Origin: Diplosphaera chodatii
Lineage: Eukaryota; Chlorophyta; Trebouxiophyceae; Prasiolales; Stichococcaceae
Reading direction: 5' to 3'
DNA length: 64,000 bases
NCBI GenBank assembly: GCA_032358165.1
Contig: JAALGY010000014.1
Span: 1,116,001-1,180,000 of the forward strand
Each line of letters starts with the position of its first letter. The stretch's first letter is position 1. A model generated the notes under the pieces. The model searched no databases and was not told the DNA's origin. It saw only the letters and a program-made list of their open reading frames with translations. Positions 35,901-48,800 of the stretch are shown in pieces. A program made the translations under genes and the position numbers.

Positions 35901-38900
35901 GCCGGCGGCGGCTGTGCGCCGTGGCTGTAGTCCGCCCAGTCGACGGCTGCCCCGGTCGCATCCGCATGCAGCTCCAGCACCTACAAGGATGCAGTCGTAC
36001 CCTGCTGTGTGCTGCATGTGAGTTGGAGCAGGTGACAAGCTAGGCAATGGCATTTCAGTTATACCGGCCTTGATCTACCGAGAAGGCGCCTCACCTCAGG
36101 CCATGCATCGTTGCCCATTGCCAACAGCGGCTGCGGTTGCAACATGCTCTGCAATGGGCAGCAAAGAGCCCTGACTGCACAAAGACTGCACATTGGTTGT
36201 GTGACCCAGCCTGTGCTTGATGTCATGTATACAAGCGCATGTATCAGCAGTTTGCACCTGATTGGCGGGCATCGACTCAGCAAGCTGCAGCTGCGCGACG
36301 GCATGAGGCTCCATCTGCGCACCCTGTATTGCAGCCATGTTGCCCCCCTCAGAGCATGTGTCAGCATGGCAGGGCAGGATTTGACTCATGCTGCATGTTG
36401 GGTGTATGCATAGCGCTTGTATGTGTGCAGCATCTAAAGCTTTGCCTGGGCTGCCGCCATGCCGATGCCGGGGAGCGACTCTGTTCTCTGTAGCGCCGGC
36501 AGCGAGCGTTTCGCGAGAACACTGGCGCCCGTGCTGGGGCTCAAAGCCGCGCCCTGAAAGCCGCTCTTCGACTCCTCCTGCAGACAAAGTGATCGGAAAT
36601 GTCAGTTGCCTGGCTGCCATCCTAGGCGGAGCTGACCTCGAACAGGGCACAGCGGCAAGGCTGTGCAGGTACTGCGGCGCTGCTGGTCATTTGCACAGCG
36701 CTGCCAGCAACCTGCTCAGAGTCAGCACCTGGCGCTTGGCGGCCTCAACGGCAAAGGACGACACAATGATGCCTGGGCGCGGCGCCGGCTTTGGGATGGG
36801 CGTCTTGAAGAGCGCCGCCGGTGGATAGGCCTGTGTGGAAACATACTGAGCACAAGATCCCGTACTACCGTCGCCATGCTCTACCACGAGATCAGGCTGA
36901 CCAGCTGTATACCAGACAAGAGGGTCCTTTGCTGGAGCCATGCACATGACACTGCAGTGTCACCTGGAGTTCAGTAGTGGGCGCTTTCGATGACGGCAGC
37001 GCAGCGGTGATAAATGGGTGCAGCAGCAGGTCGAGCACATCTGGCCGCTGCCTCGACTCCTGCACATGCATCGCAAGCTCCTCAGCTTACACATGAGCAT
37101 TCGTTGCAGCAAGCCCAGCTGGCTGAGCGACTGCAACTGCCTGTCCAGTGTCACTGCAGCTGTGCACTGATCACCCACAGCAGGACGCCAGCATCTCGAT
37201 TGAAGCAGCCGGCCCACCTTGTGCAGCGCGGTGTCGATGAAGGAGCGGGCGCTCTCGGACAGCCAGCTGGGGTACGGCGGCTTGCGGTACATGATGCACT
37301 CGTACGTCGCGGCGCGCGTCTCCTTCTCGAACGGCGGCCGCCCCACTATCAGCTCGTAGGCCAGCACGCCCTGCGCAGCACAGCCGGTGAACTGCTGACC
37401 GCCTTGTGGTCTGCCGCAGCACGGTCAAGATGCAATGAGGTGGGACAGGAAATAGGACCGACGGCAACAACATGGCCCGTCAACGTGTCAAACGAGGGCG
37501 GCTTCATCCTGCCGGCATAGACAAGCGTTGCATGTGAGCCCTGCAAGGCCACGTGCTAGCGGGTCACCATGCCCCAGGCGTCGATGGTGCGCCCGTACAC
37601 CAGGCTGGCCTTGGTCTTGTTGTCCTCGGGGCGGCACTTCTCCGGGCACACCAGCACCTCGGGCGCCTGCGGTTGATGTGGGGTACAGCAGTGTCGGCTC
37701 TAGTTTACGTGACTGTGTGCCACGGCGACGGCCCACTGTTGATTCGGATGCGGTGTGCTGTGGTGTGTGCGCTGACCAGAGGCGCCCGCTGCCTCAACCA
37801 TGCCCTGCTCAAGATGTCGCACAGCGGAGCTGTGGTGCAGGGCACCATGCAGACACACAGAGGGTATGACAGCGCTGTCCCCTGCGCACCATGTAGTCCA
37901 GGGTGCCGGCGCGGGTGACGGGCCGCTCCAGCTGCGCGTTGATGGACAGCCCGAAGTCGGCTAGCTTCACCTCCCGCGCCCGCCCCAGCAGGATGTTCTC
38001 CGGCTTGATGTCGCGGTGGATGACGCCCGCCGCCTGGCAGTGCGCCAGCGCCTGCCGGGACAGCACGATTTGGGTTTGCCTGAACCCCTGCCAGAACCCC
38101 AGCTGCAGCGATTGACCAGAACAAGTGGACTGCGCCACCCGTCACTGTTCTCGACAGTGAGAAAAGATGGGGCGGCGGGGAGCACATGGCGCTCATCCCG
38201 CCGTCGACCGCCATGCTCGGCCTCACTTGCCACCGCAGGGCTCAGGCTTCAATCATGATGGGGGCTGCTTCACGTGCAGTGGAACATGTACAAAAACTAA
38301 AATTGAAATTGAAATAAACCCTACACCTGGAGGCAGGGCCCGAGGACGCGGGCGGCGGTGTCGCGCTCCCGGAAGCGGCCGCCCACCCGCTTCAGCTCCT
38401 CGTACAGGTCCCCGCCTGGAACAGCATTTATAGGGTTTAGGGTTCAGGCGCTGGCGAGGCGGCAGCTGGACAACAGCAGCGTTGCAGATGCTCACGTGGT
38501 CACCAGCCGCATGCTGCGGGGAGCCTGCGCTCTGGGTGTGGGCAGCAGACTGCAGAGGTGACGGCTGTCAATGCCAGATCCACTGTGATACAAACTTACC
38601 TGGCGCAAACTCCTGGACCAGGTACACGTGCTTGCCGTCCTCGAAGGCGCCGTACAGCGCGATGATGTGCTCGTGCTCGAGGGCGGAATGGATCTGGATC
38701 TCTCGAGCCACCTGCACAGCAGGCACCCTCGCTATGGTTCGTGCTGGTATGCAACATACATAGTGATTGCAGTAGCTCTTGCACAGAACCTTTGCTCGCA
38801 AGTAGAATCATCAGATCCTCCTTCTGTCAGATGTTTGCACATTTCAGGTAGGTCCATGCCATGACATGCAATCGTACCTGGTACCAGTTCAGAGTGGACA

Positions 38901-39316
38901 GCTTGTGTTTGCGATACAGCTTGAGCGCGACGGGCTGGTTGCTGTGGCGGCAGGTGGCGCGGTACAGCAGGCTGGCCTTGCCCCGGTACAGCTGCTTCAC
39001 CAGGTCGTAGTCGTCGACGCACCTGCGCAGGTCGGGCTCGTCAGACTGCCGCATGCTGAGCAAATCCGAGGACGCCCGGCATGTTCAGCGTCAACGGGCG
39101 GCACATGTTCCTTTCATAGCTGAGTGGCGCACACTTTCTGTGGTGTGGGATCTTTCCTCAGCACCAGACTCTGCACTTGAGCGGATTCTGGGCAGAGCGT
39201 CACCAGGGGGCGGGGCGGGCCATGCCCTGCGGGGCGGCGGGTGACACATACAGCGTCTTTGACGGGCACGCCGGGTCCTGGTTGAGCTCCACCACTGGGG
39301 CCAGCAGGTGCGCCAT
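33000..39316 (-). CDS. Aurora-like Ser/Thr protein kinase (CALK/ALK type) with long C-terminal tail
   Basis: Chlamydomonas CALK is an aurora-related kinase whose phosphorylation state follows flagellar length and disassembly (family knowledge). Exon 1 (39316-39204) reads [16 protein letters not shown] and joins in phase at 39055 to [20 protein letters not shown]. Kinase landmarks in order: an atypical Gly loop [16 protein letters not shown] (ATP lysine), [34 protein letters not shown] (catalytic), LADFGLS and a T-loop [10 protein letters not shown] at about 37890. [20 protein letters not shown] follows at 37660, then [20 protein letters not shown] at 37350 and [11 protein letters not shown]. 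The remaining exons (about 36950-33000) are Ala/Ser/Pro-rich and mostly low-complexity, with [14 protein letters not shown] near 35110, and end ELNNLAV. Kinase first and long tail after is the CALK arrangement. I cannot rule out that the most distal tail exons belong to a separate gene. Confidence 0.88.
38431..38448. repeat. Telomere-like TAGGGTTTAGGG motif in a kinase intron
   Basis: A TTTAGGG-type stretch lies between two exons of the kinase, close to the acceptor side on the minus strand. See also 58329-58346. Confidence 0.7.
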
Positions 39317-40483
39317 AGCACCAACAAGGTGTTCAGACCTCAGCACCTGTAGTCCTGCTGCCGCAGTGCACGATGGCCCGTCACATCCTGCGGCACGTGC
39401 ACATGGCGTGTGTCAGCGTGCACAGCAGGCGTCAAGGTGCAAGCACCGTGCTTCCCCTTCCATTGCCTGTGCTTGAGACACGAAACAAGAATTTTTTCAC
39501 CTGCAGACTATTGAAAGTGGCAACAACACAGATTAGTAGCATCAAGTATGAGAGGGTGGGGTGGTGGTCATGGCATGTGCAGCAGCCCACATCCGGCCAC
39601 AATGTCCGCGAACGTCGCCTCAATGTGGCTGAAACCATGCTAAATGTGGTCTTTGCCGACTTGAAGTTGCAGCCGACACTACTGTCGGTGTCACGGTGTG
39701 TCGAAAATACTGCTCACAAGCTCACCTGGTGGCCGAAGGGGACCTCAAGCAATTCGAGGCGTCGAGCAGCTCATCAAAGGCGGCAAGATTGCACATCAGA
39801 CGACAGGAAGCGCTCGACTGGTGGTCCGATGGCGAAGTTATACGTTGACCCGGCACACACAACACGATCCTCGAGGTTGGCGTTATCCGAGGTACGGCAC
39901 CCACGACCATGCACACTTGGCGCAGATAATCTGAGGCTAAATGAAACATAAACAGGGAAGCGATCGGCCGTTGGAAGCGCCGCGGTGCTGAGTGCACCTG
40001 CGTTTATCGGCAACCGGCTCCGATCAGATCAGGATTTGCACTCCCCTTCCTGTGTGGGCCGGTCTGCCTTCATATCGAACCCGTTGAACAGGATGATTGT
40101 GCTCAGGTTCCAGGTGCCCGCAAATGGTGGCGACAAACTGCCAAGTTGCTCTGGTTGACGTTCGGCACGACAGCACCACATTGCATGCACAGCTGCATTC
40201 ATATGACCGCAGCGCAGGGTGTGATGGCCCCCTTCTGCCGTGGTGCGCACTTGGCCTTGCTGCATCACTCGTTGCCGCCCAGCCCGCCCAGAAAGACACG
40301 GATACCATGCCCCAATCCTTGTCGGCAATGCTGCTGTATCCTTTGCAGGTTGGCTAACCATAAGTTGAGCTGCTCACATCACGCCGTGTGGCGCCATCAA
40401 AACTGGGCACTATCGAGTGGCTCCTGCACCTGCGGATCCGAGATGCAGGAACTGTCTGCAGGTGGCACATATGCATGAAGCTG
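39317..40483. other. Spacer between the kinase and the lumen-protein gene
   Basis: No complete gene was recognised. A short minus-strand coding-like stretch ends at 40029 with FAGTWNLSTIILFNGFDM followed by KADRPTQEGECKS and a stop. It might be a last exon of the upstream lumen-protein gene or an unrelated fragment; no junction could be confirmed. The kinase promoter should lie near 39320. Confidence 0.4.
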
Positions 40484-42027
40484 CTAGACGTCAGGCTGGA
40501 AACCACACAAGAGGCTGCAGGCAACACGTGGCAGCTGCCCTCGAGCCCTCACACCCCAGCGCACCTTGGCGCACTTGCCCCTGCCGTTCGGCTCCCTGAT
40601 GCAGGAGTCGATGGCGCTGACCTGCACCACACAAAGCACGCTGTTCAAACTTGCCAGCCAGCAGCCGAGGGATCCGCGGACGTCCTGTCTGTTTGTGCAG
40701 TACTTGGCCGACTACGGGGCCTGCGACCGTGTGCCTAAAATCCCCAGATTCGAAACCCACCGCATTGACGATGGCGGCCTCCTGCCCGTTGTCCTGCCAG
40801 TAGAACTTGTTGCCGTACTTGCCCGAGAGGGAGCTCCAGAAGCGCTGCATGTACCAAGCAGGTGTCTCCCACCGCTGCCACACACTGTCTGAGCGTGCCA
40901 TAAGACCCACACTGAACAGAGCAGCCCAGCCGATGCTGTGAGGACAGGGGTGCTCACCGAGGGGACTCCGACCTCCAGATCAATGTTGGCGCCCACATTG
41001 AAGCTGCAGCAGCGCACAGCAGCGTCAGAGCATATGTCACTGGGTGCAGATCTACTGCTTTGGTCACTTTGATCAGCGAGGCAAGGCGCACTTCAGAATG
41101 TTGCCAAGGCTTGGGTCCTGCAGTATCAGGACAAGCAGAGTCAGCCGGCATGCAGGCATGGCGTGACCAGCCCACGAACAGGGGTGCCTTTCAGGCACCA
41201 CCTGCTGCACGCACCGCAACAAAGACGATGGTGTTGGCATCCACGCCCCAAAAGTCCCTAATGGCCAGTCCTGCACGTGCACCAACAGTTGTCACATCGA
41301 TCAGCAAAGCTGTGTCCAGAAGGAGATGTGCATCCGCAAGTGATGGCTTGCCTGGCGTCTGCGGGTAGTTCTGGCACAGCACCCGCAGCTTGATGCCGGT
41401 GTCCTCCTCCAGATGCTCCACCTCTGACCGCAGGCGCTTCTCCTGCACCACGAATGGCACACACATTTCAGTCGACCGTGCAGCGCTGCTGCATGCCATG
41501 CCACACTGCAGCATCATGCATGTCCAAATCTGACCGTCCTTTCCGGCTTCCCGGCGCACCTCGCCCTCCGTCAGGAAGCCCGCCACGTCGATGACGGGCG
41601 TGTACTGCTTGGGCAGCAGCTCCGGCTTGTTGACGCCCTCCAACCTGGCGCTCGCGCCTGTCAGGCAGCATCCCACAAGATCGGCGTCTGATACATCGCC
41701 CCTCATATGACCCTTATGCGCTTGCCTGGTTGCGCAACATCGCGTGTAGCCCGTGCTGTTTGGCACTCCTGCTTCGTGCATGTGCATTAGCATGCCCCTA
41801 CCGCCGGTGAGGAACATGGCGCTGACCGCCACGGCGGAGAGCGCGGTGCCTGCGGCCCGCATGACCCGCTGCACAGGGCTCGCTGCGGCGTGGGTATCCT
41901 CATTTGTAAGTCTATGACACGCGCAGCACTGCCTATGTGCCGTGCGTGAGGCTGCAGTGAAGGGCAGCCTGGCTGTGGGGCGTGCGCTGCACGGCAGCAG
42001 GGGTGCCTGCTGCATGGCAGTTAGCAT
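40484..42027 (-). CDS. Thylakoid lumenal 15.0-kDa-type protein (TPM-fold), chloroplast precursor
   Basis: The protein resembles the plant thylakoid lumenal 15.0 kDa protein 2; its function is not well defined and TPM folds are often linked to photosystem II upkeep. The precursor starts MLTAMQQAPLLPCSARPTAR at 42027, a Ser/Thr/Arg-rich transit peptide, followed by a hydrophobic lumen-targeting stretch AAGTALSAVAVSAMFLTGG. Mature exons read GVNKPELLPKQYTPVIDVAG (41640), EKRLRSEVEHLEEDTGIKLR and VLCQNYPQTPG (41440), LAIRDFWGVDANTIVFVA (41270), DPSLGNILK, FNVGANIDLEVGVP (41000), RFWSSLSGKYGNKFYWQD (40850) and SAIDSCIREPNGRGKCAK (40620). The junction QTPG/LAIRDF uses a GC donor (41351). The protein should end soon after GKCAK. 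The in-frame stop at 40484 is used here, but a final small exon further left is possible. Confidence 0.87.
41271..41351 (-). other. GC-AG intron in the lumen-protein gene
   Basis: The exon ends ACGCCAG and the intron starts GCAAGC. The 81-base intron closes with GTGCAG, and splicing keeps the family-conserved run TPGLAIRDF in frame. GC donors are rare among otherwise GT-AG introns here. Confidence 0.8.
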
Positions 42028-42830
42028 GGTGGTTCAAAAGATCGTGCTTGACACAGATATCTCAAAGATGGCTTGTGGAAGGATAGTTGTTGCACAGGTT
42101 TTCGGTATGCCGTATGGCGCTCTCTCACTCTTGCTGTGAGCAAGGGGATTGTGCAGCACCAGGCTTGGTCAGGCCGATCGCCTTGCAGCGTAGGTCAATG
42201 CCTCAGTTGCAAAGCTTGTTTGATGCAGCATTGTACTCGCAAGCACCTTGCAGCCTACTTCAGACACTGTATAGTGCACAGGGATTGAGGGTTGCTGGCA
42301 ACGCTGGTGTCAGACGGTTCAACAACACGTGCGGCATGTTCATGCTTCCGAACTACTGACAGCACTGGCAGGCAGCATGCTGGAATACATTTGAGCAGGA
42401 TCATTAGCAGCAGATCCTGTGCGCTGCGCTGGCTAAGTTGCATTGGGACCGTCGAACGCCGTTTCGGAGGATGGCTCTGACTACTCAAGGTGCAATACTT
42501 GCCGCTCTGGCTGCAGTCTGTGACCGATGATAGGATCCAGAAGGTCTGGTGCACGAGTCGAGGGCAAGCAGTGTTTCCAGGCACTCAAGGGCAAAGCAGG
42601 CCTGACAGCGGACTGCGGCAAGCCCGCCGGTTTGTCTCATGTGCACTATGCCTGTAAGATAGGAGGCGAGGAGTGCAACCTTACTTGCAGTCCCAGCATT
42701 ATACTGTGCGTCTTGGGAGTGACACACGCAGATGATAGCAACAGGAGAGGGACTTGACTGATGTACGGTCTCATACCCTCATCTCAACTGCGACTACTTG
42801 CAGGTGGCGGCATGCTGACGTAGCCTTGGC
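42028..42830. other. Divergent intergenic region, lumen protein and VPS13-like gene
   Basis: About 800 bases lie between opposite start codons and should contain both promoters. Only short meaningless frames are seen. No recognisable regulatory motif was found. Confidence 0.5.
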
Positions 42831-45800
42831 ATGGAGCTGTCCACGGCTAGGCCCTGGGACAGCTATCGGCACGACGTGACGCTGCCGCAAGTGGCGGTGG
42901 CGCTCGCGCTATGGACGCTGTTCTCGCTGCTGGCGGCGTACTGGGCGGTGACCCGGCTGGGCGCCGTGCAGGCGCTGCTGGCGTTCAGTGCACAGCGCGC
43001 ACTCAAGCTCGTCGAGGCCGCCGATACCGGTGGCGGCTCAGGCAGCGGCAGCAGCAGCGGCGGAGCAGCAGCAAAGGCCACTGTCCGGCGCACACCGAAA
43101 GGCAAGTAGCGCAAGATCATGTACGGACTGTGGCGTTGCGAATGACACCCGGAGTGCTAGGCTTGCAGCAGGGCTGAGCAGAAAGGGATCATCTCGGTGC
43201 AGGCATCGAGGTGGCGGACCTGCGGCTGGATGTCGCACGCCACGCCGAGGCCGAGCTGGCGGCAATATTCTTCAGCGTGCGCGAGGCGTCGGTGGCGGCG
43301 CTGCAGCTGGAGCTGCCCACCTGGCGGGCGCCCCTGGTGCTGCGCGCTCGAGGCGTCCGGCTGGTGCTGCAGCAGCGCAACATGCCGGAGGTGCAACGAT
43401 ACATGGCACAGAGAGCATCACCTGTTGCATGGCATTCGGCTGGCCCTGCAGCAGCGCAAGATGCTGGAGGTGCTGTACTTGTCACGAGAACAATCAAGCA
43501 GACCATCAAGCAGACCTGCTCAAGCGTATGCCTGGAGGGCTGGTGGTGCCCACATCGGACAGCACGGGTGTGAGGGCTGCCACCTGCATCCGACTCCTGT
43601 GCAGCATCTGCATGCTTTCTCGCCGGGGTGACGGCAGCTATCATTTAGGACGGGTGTGCCTGCTATGAGAGGGCATGACACCTGTGTCGCCAACCGCCAA
43701 CTTCATGGTCCCTGTTGCAGCATGTGGATACCGAGACGCTCGCAAGAGCGGCGGCGGCGGCCGCCGCGGAGGTGCGGCGGCAGAAGCTGGACATCCTGGA
43801 GCGGCTGCTGTGGGCCACGGACTTTGGGGACGGCGCCGTCGGCGCCCCGCCCCAGGCGGCAGGTGGGGTCTGAGCTTCAGGGGTCTCGCGCAGGCGGACC
43901 TGCCCTGGGGCAGGGCTGACGACCCAGCACAGGCAGCCGGCGGCCTGAGAGCCACCTGCAGCCGCCCCTTCGCACCGCCTGGCCTCCTGGCGGCAGAAAC
44001 GAGTCGCACCCTGACCACAAACTCTGTTCCCACCATCGCCGAGTCGAACAAAATGCATGGGCGTGCAGCTGGGCGGCGGGAGCGGTGGGTTGCTGCCGCG
44101 CTGCACCGCTGCCTGGGCATCGCGGTGCAGCGGGCCGAGGTGCACATCGCGGACGTGGCCGTCACCTACTTCCAGGTGCCCCTCCTACTTCCAGGCGCCC
44201 AACAGTTGCAGTTCAGCACCTCCTCTGCTTGCCACAGCCCTCTGCCGCTTGGCAGCTCCGCCAACACAGCAGTGCACCAATATAAGCTGCACTGGCAGCG
44301 CTGGGGGCGTGTCCATCGCGACCAAGGGGGATGGGCATTGCCACATGCAGGAGGGTGAGCCGGGGCCGCAGCCGTCGGAGGACGGCCGGCTGGCGGGCAA
44401 AGACGCTGTCACGCTGCGGCTGCGCACCCTTGACCTGCAGCCCCAAGGTGCGCGGAGGCTTGGAATTCAGATTGGTTCCATTCGGCATGGCATTGCCTGC
44501 TGGACCGCACTGCTGTCAACAGCAAGGCGAATGGCAGATGCCGTCCCCTGGAGTCACATCAGGCATGCTCGGTTCACATTTCACGCAGGTGTGGATGCTG
44601 CACATCCGTGGCATGGCGGTACAACGCAGTCCGACAGCCGCCCCGCTTCCGCATCCAGCAGCAGCAGCAGCGGCAGCGGCGGCGGCGGCGGCGGCGGCGG
44701 CGCCAGTGGGTCACCGAAGCCGCCGCCCCCGCGGGAGGCCTGGTCCGCTTTTCAGCTGTTTGGCTGGCGGCAGGCGTCTGCAGCGGCGCGGGCCGTCAGG
44801 CAGCCGCTTTCAACGCAGCTGCGGGTTGCGGGCGTGTCGCTGTCGCTGGCCACCTGGCGGATTCTTCCCCCAGGTGACGACGCTGCTGCCGATCAGGGTG
44901 CGGCGCCCCAGCAGCACGCAGCGGCGGGCTCGGCGCCCGCTGCGGCGTCGCCCACGCAAGCTGCCCTTGGCCACGGGGCGCTCAGCACAGCCGGGCCTGC
45001 TGGCAGGCAGCCTGCTGAGCGCGGCGCCGGTGCGCAGCCGCCCCCCTGGCAGCGGCAGCAGCGGGAGCACACGGGCGAGGCCTCGCGCAGGAAGCAGCGG
45101 CAGCTGGAAGCGGCAGGTTTAGCTGCCCCCGACAGCGGCCAGCCCCGGCGCCAGTCCAGGTCGCCAGCTGCCCCCCCCGCAGCGGAGTACCTGCTGCTGC
45201 AGCAGTGGGGCGCTGAGGTGGCGCTGACGGTGCTGCCGCCGGGCCAGCGGCCCGACCCGCTGGCGGACGCACAGCAGGCCGTGGCGTCACAGGCAGCGGG
45301 GAGCAGCGGTGGCGGCGCTAAACCCTCGGCGCCTGGCGCCGACGCCAATGGCATGAGCTCCAGCGTGCCCAGCTCCCCTGCCAGCTTCCGCAGCTGGTCC
45401 ATACCGGCCAGTGGCGGCGGCGGCGGCGACGGCGCCAATGGCCATGCCCCGCAGCGGCCCAACGGCTCTACCGCCACGCCCCAAAGGCAGCAGCCACCAG
45501 CAGGTTGCAGCCAGTCCATCTGCCTTGCAGCCGCTGCAACACTTTTACCCTGTCTCAATGCTACTAGTCAGGCCCAACATGTGCACCTTTGCAGCCACTG
45601 TCTTGCAGAATCAAGGCGCAGCTCGTTGCTCATGATGGGCAGATGTACCCATGCCTGAGCTGCATGTGGCGGCCGACCGGTATTGCGATAATCGAAAATC
45701 GATCTTGGCATGCTGACCCATGTGCCACGATGCAGATGGCGCCGCGCAGCGCGCCTCGCAATCAGGCACCGCGGCCCTGCCGCGCGGCAGCCCCACGCTG

Positions 45801-48800
45801 AACGTGGTGGCGTCCCTGCGGGCGTGCGTGCTGACTGTCGGCGCACCCGAGCTGGCGGTGGGGCTGCGGCTGCTGCAGACGTTCCAGGACTACGCGCGCA
45901 GCCACTCCCACTGGCGCTGCCGCCCCCAGGTGCTGCTTCCATGTCAACACCTCCCTCCCCTGTGCTCTGTCAACACAGGTCTGAACGACCTATTCTGTGA
46001 TGCATGGCTACGATAGGCATGGTGTGTACAGCTCAGCAGGAATCTTGCAGCGTAGTGCTGAGTCCCCAGGTCATGTCGCATGCTGCTGGGCAGCCGCAGG
46101 CGCTGATCACCTTAGGTCCAGCGCCTGACTTGCCTCTCGACGATCTGAAGACATGCACATTTCGTGCAGACGCCGGTCGTGGCCAACCCTGCAGCCTGGT
46201 GGCGCCACGCCATCGGCGCGGTGCTGCACGAGTGCCGGGGCGTGCGGCGGCAGCAGGCGCGGCTCAGCGAGCTGGTGCCCCGGCGGCGGGCGCGGCGGCG
46301 GTACCAGGCGCTGTACGCTGCTTCCAGGACGGTGAGGGGCCTGGGGTTCAGGGTATAGGTACCCATGCTTTCCTGAAGCAGCATGCGGCATGCATGGCAT
46401 GCTGTTGGTGGCGCTCATGCTGCAGCAGCCTAGGCCTGCATGTATGGTTCATTGCTCCTAATGTGCTGAACTGCACCATGCTTAGAGAACAGGTTATTCT
46501 GATACGCCTTGTATCCACTACCCATCACAGTCTGGCAGCTTTGCTATCTGGAAAGCAACAGTGCGTTTGTTTCCACACAGACGACAACACCCTGTGCAGA
46601 GATTATATGGCACAGTGTACGAACGTAGTTGTATTGAAGTGTCCTGGTGCTGCTGCAGGGGGTGCCGGCCTTCAGGGAGCCGGACCGGCGGTGGTGGCGG
46701 CGCCGGCGGGTGGCCCCCGCGGATGCGGCGGCGCTGGCGCGGCTGGCGCACCTGGAGCACCAGCTCACCGTCGAGCAGGTGTCCCACTACAGGTACGGAA
46801 GCATCTGCCAGTCCAGTCTTTGCCCCGATTCCGCATGTGAGTTGCAAGCACAGTGGGCTGTACCTGCACAGGCGACCAACAACAGCCAGATCAACCTGAA
46901 GGTCGCCTGAATGGTGTGAAGGGTTCAGACCAGTCGCAGCATTTCGCAACATGCTCCCACAGGATGGGGGTGGCGGCGATGTACAGCACCAATCTGGCGG
47001 GCAGCACCAGAGCATTGCACAGGGCATCCATCGGGGTCGATGCGATCATTGCCGCACACGGCGTGCCCTCCGACCAGGCCCTGGCGATGCTGTTTGCAAA
47101 TCCCAGGGTGCGGTCGTGCAACTCAGGGCTTCATAGCTGCTGCATCTGCACACTCATCTGCGGTCAGGCTCGTGCGTGTCATTCCATAACACTGCCCACT
47201 GCAACGAAATGCAGTTGTCACGCATTCCTTGAGTTGCCACTATCTAACATCTGGCCTGGAGTGCGTTGAGTTTGCGGTATGGGAAGCTGTGCCAGAGGTG
47301 CATGCTGCCTCAGACAAGCGGGAGATGCCACTGTGCAGGTTCCCAAGGCGGTGCCGCCGCCGCCGGTGCTGCTGCGGCTGACGGCGTCGCTGCCAAAGGC
47401 GGGGTGCTGCGTGCAGCTGGGGCCGGCCGCCGAGGGCGGCGACCTGAGCCGCCTGGACGCGCTGCTGGCGGGCGCGGTCTTCACCCTGGCTGAAGACAAC
47501 GAGGTGACAGCCTGGCCATGGCAATGCAGCATGCTCGCAACTCGATCAACCCTGGTTCCCGGCACCCTGCAACAGGCACCGTCATTTTGTTGAATGGTTT
47601 TCGTGACAGAGTCTTCTGCACAACATGTCGCCTTTTGATATTGCGGGAACCTTTCATGGGTGACTCAACGGTGCATGGCAAACTGATCGTCGTTAGCCGT
47701 CTGCACTACAGATCGTTTTGGCGGTGGATGCGCTGTCGGTGGGCGGCGCAGCAGGTGCCCCCAACCCTACACCTGGCGACCTGCCGCCGCTGCTGGCCAG
47801 CCCCAGCCGGGAGGCGGGGGACTATGCCCACTTCGTGCGCTCCTACATCGGCCTTCCGGATGTGTCAGCCGGGCCGCCGCCGCCGCAGCCGCCGCCGCCG
47901 CTGCGCCCCGACGGCCCGGCCTTCCTGGACATGCGCATGCAGATGTCGCCACGCAGGCTCATACAGGTACCTGGGGCGGTGGAATCATGTGTTGCAAATA
48001 GTGCATCCAGGCATCAAGAGGCTTATGGTAGTGTCACACAGTCTGCAGCTGACTGATGACTTGACAGCTTGGGCCGCTGAGCACATGCCTTTCGCTGAAA
48101 CCTAGCTAGCATTCGAGCTTCAGACGTCATCTCCATTGCAGATGCCGGCAGCCAAGGAGAGCGGCCAGGGCGGAGCGAAATCGGACATCACCCAACGGCG
48201 GCCGGCGGCGCAGCTGCTGAACGGCGCGGTCGCCGGCATCTGCATCAACTACGAGCCCGCGACCATCAACGCGGCTGTGGTGCGGTCCTCAGATGTGGCG
48301 CATATGCAGCAGCGTGCATAATTGTCTTGATGTAGGTTTTTGGCCGACAACAGTTCAGGGCAGCAGCACCTTATCAAAGACTGCCCGGGGCTGAAGTGAG
48401 CACTTTCTGGCGCTCAAAGTGCTGCGGGCCTGAACCTGAGCAGGACTTCTACACGGATGTGGTCGACTACATTGCTGAGAGCGACCGGCTGAACGGCACA
48501 GCCTTCTCCAACGCCTCGCTGGACCCCGGTGGAGCGTCGTCCCCGCTGGCGGGAAGCGACGACGCCCAGCTGGAGGGCCTCCCCAAGCTGGTCATGCAGG
48601 TGGGCCGCCTTACCCTCGCAGTGTGGCGCAGCGGAGCCAGAGAACTCTGGGAGCTGTGCTTGCTTGTGCAGTGCCGTGGCTGTTCTGTCACACATGGAAA
48701 ACCTGCCATTCCCTCGTCCTGCAGACCTTTGCCCGGCACGGCATCCCTCTGGCGGCGCCCCTGGCGCCGCCCATCATGAACGTCTCCGTCACCTGCCCAG

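Noticed and set aside
40741..40780. tRNA B-box-like sequence (TTTCGAATC on the minus strand)
   Set aside because: It falls at an exon/intron border of the lumen-protein gene, deviates from the B-box consensus, and no cloverleaf could be drawn around it.
44893..45558. 221-codon minus-strand ORF
   Set aside because: It mirrors a GC-rich, disordered exon of the VPS13-like gene and has no independent protein features.
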